Below, in pieces: positions 15,427-23,805 of a stretch of 46,165 nt of DNA (positions within the stretch are counted from its first letter, which is position 1; each line of letters opens with the position of its first letter). Position numbers and translations under genes: made by a program. Origin of the DNA: Microcaldota archaeon (GTDB lineage: Archaea > Micrarchaeota > Micrarchaeia > Micrarchaeales > CABMGC01); assembly GCA_021803945.1 (NCBI GenBank), contig JAJZKW010000008.1:1-46165 (forward strand), given 5' to 3'. The notes beneath the pieces were generated by a model that saw nothing but the letters and a program-made list of their open reading frames with translations, was not told the origin of the DNA and searched no databases.

Positions 15427-16932
15427 CTATTCACCGTAGCTGAACGACCTCGTTATTATGGAGTCGGATATGCCTATGCTCCTGAGGAACGATATCACTG
15501 CGTCGCGGCTCAGCTTTGCTGCAAGAAGCACCCTGACGAACTCCTTCAGGTCCACTATCCTGTTCTTCGAGTCCAGGACTGACAGTATAGAATCTATTGC
15601 GTCTGTATTTATATTGCTGTCTATGAACTTCGACTTGAGGAACGGCTTCTCGAAGGAGTACTCCTTTAGTATGGTTAGGTCCCTCATCTCTGATTCGTTC
15701 AGCATGTCAGCGAGTGTTATCGTGTAAACGTCAAGCGGCACCTCCCCTATGACCCTGTTTATTATGAATGTCGACGGGAACTGCGATGACGTCTGGAACG
15801 CCATGTCTATGGCAGCCTGTCCGACGCCGAGCTTGCCTATCTCGCTCCTTATGAACTGCGAGAAGTTCAGCGATCCCTGCAGGTAGTCCATGAACTTCTG
15901 GAACTTTATCTTGAGTATTATGTTCGTGCCGACGTTTGAGAATATGGCCTCGTTTATATCCGTCGGATTCTGCGACGCCACTATCAGCCCGAACTGGTAC
16001 TTCCTCCCCTCCCTGATTATTGTTATCGCATCGCTTCTCTCGTCGCTTGCGACCTTCCACGCCTCGTCCAGGACTATGAGGGCCTTCAGCCCTTTCGCAG
16101 CGCTCCATCCCTCGGACCTCATCTTCTCCTTGAGGGTCTGCAGCATGAACAGCGCGGCAAGCGCCCTGAACTTCTCGTCAGGCAGTCCTGACAGGTCAAG
16201 GTCTACAAGGCCTGAAGATATGATCTTGTCCAGGTCTATGGTGCTCTTTCTTGCAAAATAATCCTCGCCCTCCCTTGAGAACTGCCTGAGCCTGTATATG
16301 GCGTTCTCAAGCTCTGCGGGATATTCGTAGGTGCCCTCTGCGAGCTTCTCGTCAAGCAGGTGCGCAACATCCTTTAGCGTAGGGGCCTCCTTGCCAGGGA
16401 CCGGAGCGCTCGCAAGGATGAACCCTGCATTTAGATATGCCTGTTCCAAGGCCTCAGAGGTGATCCTCCTCTGCTCTGGGAAATTCGATATGTCAGTTAG
16501 TATGTCAAGCGAATTCATTATCTGCTTGGACCTGTCTATTGGTTTCATGCCGGAAAGGTCCATTATGTTGAGGTAGTCCCCCTTCCCGAACGATATTATC
16601 GTCCCTCCGCTCTGCTTCACCCAGGCCTTGTACTCCCCTGCCCAGTCCAGTATTATCGCGCTTGTGCCCCATACATAGCTCGCCCTTATCAGGAAGGTCT
16701 TTACGAAGAAGCTCTTTCCTGACCCGGTTATCCCTACAACGGATATGTGGGGGTTGGTGAGTATGTTGTATGTCCATGTGAACGGCACTCCGAACCTCCT
16801 TGTTATGCCTATGAAGACCGAATCAGTGGGGTCGTTCAGCAGGAATCCTGCAGGTGGCTCTGGAGGCCTGCTTATGAAAGTCCTCTTGGCGAGCTCATTG
16901 CTCATTATCTTCTGCACTTTTATAAGGCTCAT
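15427..16932 (-). CDS. VirB4/CedB/HerA-like secretion ATPase
   Basis: A 501-aa ASCE-type ATPase. Walker A is GITGSGKS (67-74). An ILDWAGEY segment (about 94-101) follows, typical of the HerA/VirB4/TraC group. Walker B is ALIVLDEAW (284-292), and the ASQNP sensor lies at about 319-323. In place of the roughly 200-residue N-terminal domain of VirB4 there are only about 60 residues before Walker A. Two upstream neighbours may supply it. The last 60 residues form a small helical domain that is also encoded separately next door. This is the motor that would power pilus assembly or DNA transfer at the inner face of the membrane. HerA-type DNA-repair ATPases are an alternative, but the context of pilin and VirB6-like genes favours secretion. 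Confidence 0.85.
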   Translation of the reverse strand: MSLIKVQKIMSNELAKRTFISRPPEPPAGFLLNDPTDSVFIGITRRFGVPFTWTYNILTNPHISVVGITGSGKSFFVKTFLIRASYVWGTSAIILDWAGEYKAWVKQSGGTIISFGKGDYLNIMDLSGMKPIDRSKQIMNSLDILTDISNFPEQRRITSEALEQAYLNAGFILASAPVPGKEAPTLKDVAHLLDEKLAEGTYEYPAELENAIYRLRQFSREGEDYFARKSTIDLDKIISSGLVDLDLSGLPDEKFRALAALFMLQTLKEKMRSEGWSAAKGLKALIVLDEAWKVASDERSDAITIIREGRKYQFGLIVASQNPTDINEAIFSNVGTNIILKIKFQKFMDYLQGSLNFSQFIRSEIGKLGVGQAAIDMAFQTSSQFPSTFIINRVIGEVPLDVYTITLADMLNESEMRDLTILKEYSFEKPFLKSKFIDSNINTDAIDSILSVLDSKNRIVDLKEFVRVLLAAKLSRDAVISFLRSIGISDSIITRSFSYGE

Positions 16933-16936
16933 TGTA

Positions 16937-17758
16937 TCACTTTTGCACCTGGAAGCTCCCCATCAGCTCTCCCATGCTGGGTATTATGTAATTCATCCTG
17001 AACAGCAGGTACAGCTCGCGCCCCATCACCCTGGTTATGCTCAGGTCGAATATGTTGAATATCGTCTGGAGCTCGTTCAGCTGGTTGGATAGGTTGTCGT
17101 TCGCCTCCTTCAGGCTTACCCCCACAGCGGTTGACTCTATGTACATTATGTTGTTTATCGGCTTCTCTCCCTGTCCTATCTTGTCTATGCTCGTCTGGAG
17201 TATGTTCATCTGCCTCTGCATGTTCTCCAGCCCCATAGAATTCGGGGAGGATGACTGCATCTCCTTTGAGTACTGGAACTCGAGGAGGCCCCGCTTTGTC
17301 TCGAGCTCATCCCTGTACCTCTGTATGTCCTCTGATGCGGAAACGAGGTTGAACTTGAATGGGAAGTGTATGTTCATTATCGCCTTCTCCCATTTGTCAG
17401 GCGCGGATACGAGCGCCTCTTCGTCTTCGGTTCCCCTTTCCGCAGCGAATACGTAATTGTATATGTTCGCGGTTAGGTACCCAGTCGCGTAGTATATGCC
17501 GTTTGTGTACTTCACCACCGCCTCCTGTCCGCTCGTTATGACATAGTCCTTTGCAGGCACCTGTGTTATGTTCAGCGCCTTCGTGAACAGAGGGACTATT
17601 AGGAAATCGGCGAATGCGAGGAGCAGGATGACCAACATCGTTACAAGCGAGAGCACGGTCATGATTATGCCTATGGCACCGAACCTGGAGGCGCCGAGAA
17701 GAACCAGCAGCGCTATGAAGAGCGAAATGACGAGGTATATGATTGTGTTTTCGTCCAT
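16937..17758 (-). CDS. Membrane protein resembling a VirB3 plus VirB4 N-domain unit (copy 2)
   Basis: A 273-aa protein. Two N-terminal membrane helices (about 5-22 and 29-55) precede a soluble alpha/beta domain. The soluble part has a strand segment NGIYYATGYL, a long helical middle (SEDIQRYRDELETKRGLLE), and then a VGVSLKEANDNLSNQL-type stretch. RVMGRELYLLFRMNYIIPSM closes it. Topology and pattern parallel its upstream neighbour, and both recall the N-terminal domain of VirB4/TraC ATPases preceded by VirB3's two helices. Sequence identity is low, so this rests on pattern and context. It sits 4 nt before the ATPase gene. Confidence 0.65.
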   Translation of the reverse strand: MDENTIIYLVISLFIALLVLLGASRFGAIGIIMTVLSLVTMLVILLLAFADFLIVPLFTKALNITQVPAKDYVITSGQEAVVKYTNGIYYATGYLTANIYNYVFAAERGTEDEEALVSAPDKWEKAIMNIHFPFKFNLVSASEDIQRYRDELETKRGLLEFQYSKEMQSSSPNSMGLENMQRQMNILQTSIDKIGQGEKPINNIMYIESTAVGVSLKEANDNLSNQLNELQTIFNIFDLSITRVMGRELYLLFRMNYIIPSMGELMGSFQVQK

Positions 17759-17762
17759 AGCA

Positions 17763-18605
17763 TCACTCGGCCTGACCTGACTTGTACTTCATCATCTCTG
17801 TTATCGTTGCAGGAGGTATCATGTAGTCAGGCTCTATGAACACCAGTATGTCGTTGCCCGTGGCAATCGTTGCCGTGACTCCTAGGGTCGCGCTTATGCC
17901 TGCGGCTACCTCCTCTGCCCTGAGGGACGAGAGGTTGATTGCCTCGTCTTCAGTATTCCCCACAGCAGTTATGCTCGCGTAGAGGTTGAGCTCCTGCGAA
18001 TTGGACCTCGAGACGTTGTCAAACATGTTGCGCCACATCGTGACCTCGCCCTTCACCCTGTCAAGCTCCTTGGCAGGCGTGGCCTTGTCGTTCTGCAGGG
18101 TGTTGTACCTCTGCTCAGACTCGTTCAGCTTTGCGGTTATCCTTGACATATACTCGTCCTTGTTTATCGAATTCAGCTGTGACGAGAGCCTTATGGGATT
18201 CTTGCTTATGCTCACGAGCCTGGCGAAGAGCGAAGTGAAGTTCAGCTTCTCCTCGTCGCTCATCTCTGTGGAGGAGCTGTAGACAGGCACCTTTATGAAT
18301 GAGGTGGCATACACCTCGTTCTCATCCCTCACTATTATCGAATTGCCGTTTGGGGACATGTAGAAAGGCTCGCCAGAGTCTATGACTGCAGTCATGTGCT
18401 TCATGCGGACGATCGGATTGAACATGTAATAGTAATCCTTTGCCGCGAAGGCCAGCACGGAGGCTGCAAGTGCCAATATTGCAAGAACCAGGGCTACGAG
18501 GGACAATGAAGCAGGCACAAGGCCCATGAGGACAGTGAAGAGGAAGCCTACCGCGGCGATGATTATGAAGGCCACTCTCTTCTTTCCGCTATCCAAGCAT
18601 ACCAC
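17763..18605 (-). CDS. Membrane protein resembling a VirB3 plus VirB4 N-domain unit (copy 1)
   Basis: A 280-aa protein and first gene of the ATPase operon. Two membrane helices lie at about 11-30 and 34-55. The soluble domain contains SIIVRDENEVYATSFIKVPV, a helical region with EYMSRITAKLNESEQRYNTL, then YASITAVGNTEDEAINLSSL and a closing IEPDYMIPPATITEMM. This is the layout of a VirB4/TraC N-terminal domain and is shared with the next gene. The start is GTG at 18605; a TTG at 18596 is possible. TATA-like boxes at about 18621-18638 on the minus strand favour a very short or absent leader. The stop is 4 nt before the next gene. Confidence 0.65.
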   Translation of the reverse strand: MVCLDSGKKRVAFIIIAAVGFLFTVLMGLVPASLSLVALVLAILALAASVLAFAAKDYYYMFNPIVRMKHMTAVIDSGEPFYMSPNGNSIIVRDENEVYATSFIKVPVYSSSTEMSDEEKLNFTSLFARLVSISKNPIRLSSQLNSINKDEYMSRITAKLNESEQRYNTLQNDKATPAKELDRVKGEVTMWRNMFDNVSRSNSQELNLYASITAVGNTEDEAINLSSLRAEEVAAGISATLGVTATIATGNDILVFIEPDYMIPPATITEMMKYKSGQAE

Positions 18606-18620
18606 TGATAGTATAGATGC

Positions 18621-18639
18621 TTATAAACTATTTTATAGC
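18621..18639 (-). promoter_or_regulatory. Promoter of the ATPase operon (18605 to 11339)
   Basis: On the minus strand two TATA-like boxes, CTATAAAA and TTTATAAG, lie 20-35 nt upstream of the first start codon. They drive an eight-gene run in which every spacer is at most 9 nt or an overlap. Confidence 0.45.
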
Positions 18640-18781
18640 TATACCTTGGATATTTCTGCAATTACTGTGCGTCTTTTGGTATTTCGCATGTCTCCAGTAC
18701 CCGTGTTTTTGGAGCTTCAGGAAAGTATCTACAAAGCGAGTTGCAAACATAGCTCATAACTGGACCGCGAAGTTAGATAGG

Positions 18782-18790
18782 CTTAAATAT
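18782..18790 (+). promoter_or_regulatory. TATA box of the plus-strand gene 18824
   Basis: CTTAAATAT is centred about 38 nt before ATG 18824, predicting a start near 18812. The surrounding 18640-18780 stretch of the 218-nt divergent spacer shows no gene. Confidence 0.4.
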
Positions 18791-18823
18791 CATTTAAATC
18801 ATAATAAATAATGGGACGATTTT

Positions 18824-20302
18824 ATGGCTAGGCCAATAAACCGAGGCAAAGAGAGTAAACTTTTTGAACCAGCTGCAGGAGAGCTAATAAAGAGGGCAAC
18901 GAAGTTGGCTGAAAGTGCCGCAGTAATGATAGAGGAAAAGCGGAGGAAAGCAGAGAAGTCATTATCAGTATTAGCAGAGGAAGTGTTTCCTGCACTGATA
19001 GGATCCTTAAAGGACAGACTTGAACAGATGCAAAAACTAAATGCAGATACTAAGGAATTGGAACAGATCAAAAAGATGATTGAAGATTTAGAATTGCAGA
19101 AAAATAGGACAGAAGAGATGCTGGACTTTTTTAAAAAGCCTGACGGAGTGAACGGGGCGCTGGAATCAGGAGACGTAGCTGCTAAGGAACGGTTGAAAGA
19201 AATTGCAGATAAATTAACTCAGGCAGGCCCTGAGGCTTCTATCAAATTAGTTATGGAGATGCTAGACGAAGACAGGGCAGTAGTGCAGGGATTTGGAAGG
19301 AGAGGCACGCAGATAGACGCTTTTGGCGAAGCGTTAGAGAGTATAGAAAGGTTTAATCTGCTGATCACTGGAAGGCTTTCTGATAGACTTGACGTAAGAA
19401 CATGGTATAAGGGAAAAATGGTGTTTGGAGCAGGCATAGACGAGCAGCAAGAAAATGTTAGCGAAATGCTTACTGCAATTGGCATAAACGACCTGGCGGA
19501 TGAATTGAAAGGATTTGAGAGGGCGGTTGTTGAAATGTATGTGCTGGCTGGAACTCGCGAGGCGATGAAAAAGGAGACTGGCATAGACGTAATCAAGGCT
19601 GGAAGAGACTTCATCACTAAGATAATTGATCCTGACAGCTCAGGGTCGCTCAACGGCGACGTCTACTCTTTCGGACTTAGAGACGCAATTAGCAAAGAAA
19701 AAAAGATGGATGAACTCGTTGAAGATACAGTAAACGTAGTATTAATACAGGAATTTGAAAAAGAGAGGGATTACATAATAAATAAGTGCGAAGGGATCAC
19801 TAAACTCGAGCTTGTAGAAATCAATCCAACAATAGCTGAATTAAATGAGAGAAATAAAAGATTGCATATACTAGTGAGAGTGTTTGAGAAAGGCCAAAAT
19901 GAAGCGACAATGAAAATACTTGAAGGACTATTGAATGAGACGAACAAGGCAATGGCTAAGACCGCGGAAAAGCTTGGCAGAGATTCTGAAGATGTACCTA
20001 TAGACAGGATGATAAATGACAGCCATATAGACAGCCTGAGGGAAGCGGCTATGGAAAAAGATTATGAATTAGTAGAGGCCAGGTTCCGCGACATATATGT
20101 GTTTTTCCAGAAGATAGGGGTGGATTTGGAACCGTTGCATGAAGCGCTCAGGAAAATGCAGGAAATTGAAGGACTAAGACGTGCTAGCGCTGAAAATGAG
20201 AGAACGTCACGGGAAGCAAAAATTATAAGTGAGGTTGCCTCGGATAGACCTGGAAGACCTACACAAAATGGCCCTGAAAACCCAGATAATAAAAGCAGTT
20301 AA
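18824..20302 (+). CDS. Unknown soluble helical protein on the opposite strand of the secretion locus
   Basis: A 492-aa, highly charged, mostly helical protein with no signal peptide or membrane helix. The N-terminal 130 residues are predicted coiled coil (AEEVFPALIGSLKDRLEQMQ and following). The C-terminal 30 residues are polar and disordered (DRPGRPTQNGPENPDNKSS). Codon use is more AT-rich (AAA, GAA, TTA) than in the flanking ATPase operon, shared with the convergent gene 20360-21568. No family is recognised. Being in the locus but independently transcribed, it could be a regulator, a chaperone or a secreted substrate; none of these is demonstrated. Confidence 0.7.
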   Translation: MARPINRGKESKLFEPAAGELIKRATKLAESAAVMIEEKRRKAEKSLSVLAEEVFPALIGSLKDRLEQMQKLNADTKELEQIKKMIEDLELQKNRTEEMLDFFKKPDGVNGALESGDVAAKERLKEIADKLTQAGPEASIKLVMEMLDEDRAVVQGFGRRGTQIDAFGEALESIERFNLLITGRLSDRLDVRTWYKGKMVFGAGIDEQQENVSEMLTAIGINDLADELKGFERAVVEMYVLAGTREAMKKETGIDVIKAGRDFITKIIDPDSSGSLNGDVYSFGLRDAISKEKKMDELVEDTVNVVLIQEFEKERDYIINKCEGITKLELVEINPTIAELNERNKRLHILVRVFEKGQNEATMKILEGLLNETNKAMAKTAEKLGRDSEDVPIDRMINDSHIDSLREAAMEKDYELVEARFRDIYVFFQKIGVDLEPLHEALRKMQEIEGLRRASAENERTSREAKIISEVASDRPGRPTQNGPENPDNKSS

Positions 20303-20359
20303 TCGGGCCTTAACAGATATTGGTTTGGTTATTTTCCTTATGACTTGGCTCTCTTGCTA

Positions 20360-21568
20360 CTATTCTCCTGGATTTTGGTTTGGTTCGGTTGTATCTGATT
20401 GATCCTTAGCCTTTAGAGCCTTGGCTCTTTTTTCTGACTTGGCTTTTAGCTTGGCTGCCTCCTCTTTTAGCCTGGCTGCCGTCTCAAGCTTTTCCTTGTC
20501 CTCTGCGCTGCGCATTTCATCGATCGGCTGGCCCTTTGCCTGATCTGCCATTTTTGCGCTTGACTCTGCTACTTCTTTCTCAAGTTGTGCCGCTCTCTCT
20601 TGGATGAGACTAGCCTGTTGAGCCTCTGTTGTAGCTTCGCGGATTTTTTTCTTAGTGATTAATTCCTCTTTCTTTTTTGGAACAAGTCCCGGGAAGAGGG
20701 CGTTAGGTCTGAGGGTAAAGAGGTAACTAGAGTCTTTCTTTAGTTTTTCCAGTTCTTCTGCAGCATGCTGCTTCGAGAATTCGCGGGAAGCCGCTCGTTC
20801 TATCTCTCGTTTCTCGGCTCGCCTTCTGAGAACTTGGTCTCTTGCCGATTCTCCATTTGGAGTTGGTCTTTCGGCAATATTTGCAGCTGTTGCCTTAGCC
20901 GCACGCAATGCAGCGCCATATGCTCCTATATTGTTCTCTACCTGAGATTTGATGAATTCCATTGATTCATTATGCTCTGAGATAAGGGAACTGGTAGGAG
21001 AAAATAGAGAAAAACTTGTTTTCCCCCATTTCTTGGATGTGGATTCCTTCCACGTCTTGAATGCGTCTTTGGTCTTGGAACCAGTATCCTTCTCTCTCCT
21101 GATTTGTGTTGCGCCAGTTGTTTTTTGTGTATTGCCGCTAGCTGTTTTTCTCTTCCCAATCGTTGTAGATACTCTTACCCTGCCGCCTTCTGCGGATGCA
21201 GCGCCTGAAACTGCCAGTGACGCGGCCACTTTGCCTACTTTGAGCGTGTGTATGAAAAATCCAGGTCTCGACGCAAGGAATTTGCGCTTAGAAGATTCAC
21301 CAATGGATTTGACGATCCTCTTATGTGTACCTGAACCTGGGAGATACCCAGCTCCTGCAAAACCGAATCCTGACTTTCCTGCTATTGATGCCTTGCCCCC
21401 GGGGTTTATGCCTGCCAGAGTGGCCAGGCCGAAGAAGTTGAATAGGCTGTAGCCCCTGTTAAGCCCTGCAGCGGCCACAAGGAGAGTTATTATTATCAGT
21501 ATAGGTATGAGGGCATTTATTGCGCCCAGCGAAAACAGGACCATGGCTATGAAAACCAACATTCCCAT
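20360..21568 (-). CDS. Membrane-anchored basic coiled-coil protein
   Basis: A 402-aa protein. Two hydrophobic segments lie in the first 40 residues. A Gly/Ser/Lys-rich linker follows, then long charged helices rich in Ala/Glu/Lys (about 230-385) and a polar tail ending TEPNQNPGE. A TTG lies one codon upstream of ATG 21568. The ATG is preferred because a TATAAATA box (21592-21599) predicts transcription starting at that base. The bulk of the protein should be cytosolic. The family is unknown. It follows the six polytopic membrane genes on the same strand but has its own promoter. Confidence 0.7.
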   Translation of the reverse strand: MGMLVFIAMVLFSLGAINALIPILIIITLLVAAAGLNRGYSLFNFFGLATLAGINPGGKASIAGKSGFGFAGAGYLPGSGTHKRIVKSIGESSKRKFLASRPGFFIHTLKVGKVAASLAVSGAASAEGGRVRVSTTIGKRKTASGNTQKTTGATQIRREKDTGSKTKDAFKTWKESTSKKWGKTSFSLFSPTSSLISEHNESMEFIKSQVENNIGAYGAALRAAKATAANIAERPTPNGESARDQVLRRRAEKREIERAASREFSKQHAAEELEKLKKDSSYLFTLRPNALFPGLVPKKKEELITKKKIREATTEAQQASLIQERAAQLEKEVAESSAKMADQAKGQPIDEMRSAEDKEKLETAARLKEEAAKLKAKSEKRAKALKAKDQSDTTEPNQNPGE

Positions 21569-21591
21569 CAATAATATTGTGCATTTTCAGA

Positions 21592-21599
21592 TATAAATA
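21592..21599 (-). promoter_or_regulatory. TATA box of gene 20360-21568
   Basis: On the minus strand the box TATTTATA is centred about 27 nt upstream of ATG 21568, which predicts a leaderless mRNA. Confidence 0.5.
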
Positions 21600-21611
21600 C
21601 TAATATGTATG

Positions 21612-22691
21612 CTATACCAGCGACCTTAGCTTCGAGGAGGTCTTGCCCATTCCCCCCAAAATCTCCGCTATCTGGGTTATTAGCATATATGTCATTGCAA
21701 GTATCAATACTGGAAAGAAGAGTATGGAAAGCCAGTAAGCGCTCATTGCGCTCTTTGCCCTTGTAAGCGTTGTCACCAGAGGAGCCCCTGGAGATGCGGC
21801 CTGGTAGACCGAATCCTGCAAGTTACCACTGTATTTATTAAGAACTGCATTTGTCTGGCTCAGCTGCGACTGTATACTGGTTGACGTGAAGTAATATGCA
21901 ACGGAGAAGAGCAGAGGCATTATGAAATAGAAGCCTATGGCAATAGCCATCATCATCCCGCCTAGGTTGCGTGTAGGTATGAGCGCCCTGAATATGACTC
22001 CAGGTATCAGGAATACCGGAATTGCGGCATACATGAAGAACGTTATCAGGTAGAACTGCGTGTAGAATGATATCAAAGCCTCGAACATGAAGCCAAGTAT
22101 GGAAAATGCAGGCCAGAAGAAATAATAATAGAATGGCGCTTCAAGAAGACCCAAGACGCTTGGTATCAACACACCGAATGCATTTCCAGAGATGGAAAAC
22201 GAAGTAAAAGCGCTATCTATAGCAGCGAGATAGAATAAGCTGGACATTGTGGAATAGGTAGTATTTATCGTAGTGGAGATATATGCCAGTGAAGTGTCAT
22301 AGGGATTTATCGTGCCAGTAGTCATCGATGGGAGTAGGCCAAACATCACTGCGGCTATGAACGCGAAGAGTATTGCCATTATTGCTGTAGCAGTTGCTTC
22401 GTACAGTTCGCCTGTTCCGAAGGTCCTGAGCCTATCGTTTCTCAGGGCGACGCCGAACATGAAGAGCACTGCGGCTATAGTATACGAAAACGTAACGGCC
22501 AGGAACAGTATGGGAAAATAATGCGCCCACTCGTTTGTTATGAACGGGTTTATGTCAGTGCAATACCATGGGGCATATGTGTTTATAGATCCTGAAGCTT
22601 GGCTGCAATACTGTGCAACAGGAGACTGTGAGTGCACTATACCTACGATGATCGCAAATGCAAAAGAGACCATTAAGATTTTGTATTGCAT
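21612..22691 (-). CDS. VirB6/CedA-like polytopic membrane protein, paralog 6
   Basis: A 359-aa membrane protein with an N-terminal signal-like segment (MQYKILMVSFAFAIIVGIV) and about seven hydrophobic helices. It carries all three motifs of the local family: block 1 FGTGELYEAT (91-100), block 2 with Arg 235 in FRALIPTRNLGG followed by an alanine/glycine helix ending in Pro, and block 3 near the C-terminus (IAEILGGMG ... LRSLV). The likely role is one of the channel-forming inner-membrane subunits. It is 10 nt downstream of paralog 5 and the last of six consecutive paralogs. Confidence 0.75.
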   Translation of the reverse strand: MQYKILMVSFAFAIIVGIVHSQSPVAQYCSQASGSINTYAPWYCTDINPFITNEWAHYFPILFLAVTFSYTIAAVLFMFGVALRNDRLRTFGTGELYEATATAIMAILFAFIAAVMFGLLPSMTTGTINPYDTSLAYISTTINTTYSTMSSLFYLAAIDSAFTSFSISGNAFGVLIPSVLGLLEAPFYYYFFWPAFSILGFMFEALISFYTQFYLITFFMYAAIPVFLIPGVIFRALIPTRNLGGMMMAIAIGFYFIMPLLFSVAYYFTSTSIQSQLSQTNAVLNKYSGNLQDSVYQAASPGAPLVTTLTRAKSAMSAYWLSILFFPVLILAMTYMLITQIAEILGGMGKTSSKLRSLV

Positions 22692-22701
22692 AGGCAGCGC
22701 C

Positions 22702-23805
22702 TCATATTATCCTTGTAAGTATCGAAAATAGATCCATTCTTTCTCCTATGGCCTTCGAGAAATCAACAATGAAAGCATCCACTACTATTAAGTTGAGAAG
22801 AGGTATAAATATCAACCCTGCGCTTACAAGACCTCCGAAGATTATGAGCGGAGTGAATATTCCTGCGAAGTTGCTAAGGACGAGTGGCGCTCCGAGTAGA
22901 GGACTGATAATCAACGCCACAGATGTCAAAGCATTGTAGAAATTTAATAGCATATGCGTAGAAACAGCATTTGTCATTACGACATCTATGAACCCGTAAG
23001 TCATGCTTGCCATCAGTGGAAATACGAATCCTAGACCCAGTCCAAAAGCTATCATTGCGCCTCCGAAGCTCTTGGTCACTCCAAATGACCTTGCTATAAG
23101 CCCCAGTATAAGGAAGATTGAAAATAGGAGCGCAGAGGAGCTAAGAAGGATCTGGAGTAGTTGCGATGTGAGCACAACAAGGAAATACGCGCCTAGTGCC
23201 GGAACTATATATTGGTGCACCAGGACTATTGGAAAAGCATTAAATACCAAGGCAGCACCTATTCCGGAAACTGGGACGGATTCCGCGATTGGATAACCAA
23301 CAACTCCTCCTGGTGGAGGAAGTTTTAGAACCGAGGAAGGATTAAGGCCGCCGACAAGTGAGAATAGGTATATGCCTTCGCTGAATATCCCGACGTACTG
23401 ATTAAACTGGTACATATCGCAGAGTGATATGCCATAAATGTCGTTTATGTTACTTGAGGATGGGATATTTGTAGCGATGCTTGGGTTGCATAGCTGAGGC
23501 AGCAGCCCTGCCGAATTGTATGCACTAGCAGGATTCACTGAGACAAGCAAGGTCGAGAAGCTTAGGAAAATTATGGCCAGAATTATTGTGACAAACGCAT
23601 CGTATATCTTGGCCCTAGCCCAGACCCGTATATCATTCCTGCCGAGCAATGGACTGAGCTGGTATATTATTGCGACCACAGCTATGATTGCAAGAACTGC
23701 GGCCATTACTATTGGGAACCATATATTCGGGCCTGCAGAAAGGAAGCATACTATGCTGTTTAAGCTTCCTGGGCAGAATGCATTAAGCATTATATTTTGT
23801 ATCAT
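22702..23805 (-). CDS. VirB6/CedA-like polytopic membrane protein, paralog 5
   Basis: A 367-aa protein without a clear cleavable signal; the first helix is at about 29-50. Block 1 is WARAKIYDAF (62-71), where the usual Glu is replaced by Lys-Ile. Block 2 has Arg 239 in ARSFGVTKSFGGAMIAFG. Block 3 is FSKAIGERMDLFSILTRII at the C-terminus. It has about seven hydrophobic helices. The start overlaps the stop of paralog 4 by 4 nt, so translation is coupled. Confidence 0.75.
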   Translation of the reverse strand: MIQNIMLNAFCPGSLNSIVCFLSAGPNIWFPIVMAAVLAIIAVVAIIYQLSPLLGRNDIRVWARAKIYDAFVTIILAIIFLSFSTLLVSVNPASAYNSAGLLPQLCNPSIATNIPSSSNINDIYGISLCDMYQFNQYVGIFSEGIYLFSLVGGLNPSSVLKLPPPGGVVGYPIAESVPVSGIGAALVFNAFPIVLVHQYIVPALGAYFLVVLTSQLLQILLSSSALLFSIFLILGLIARSFGVTKSFGGAMIAFGLGLGFVFPLMASMTYGFIDVVMTNAVSTHMLLNFYNALTSVALIISPLLGAPLVLSNFAGIFTPLIIFGGLVSAGLIFIPLLNLIVVDAFIVDFSKAIGERMDLFSILTRII

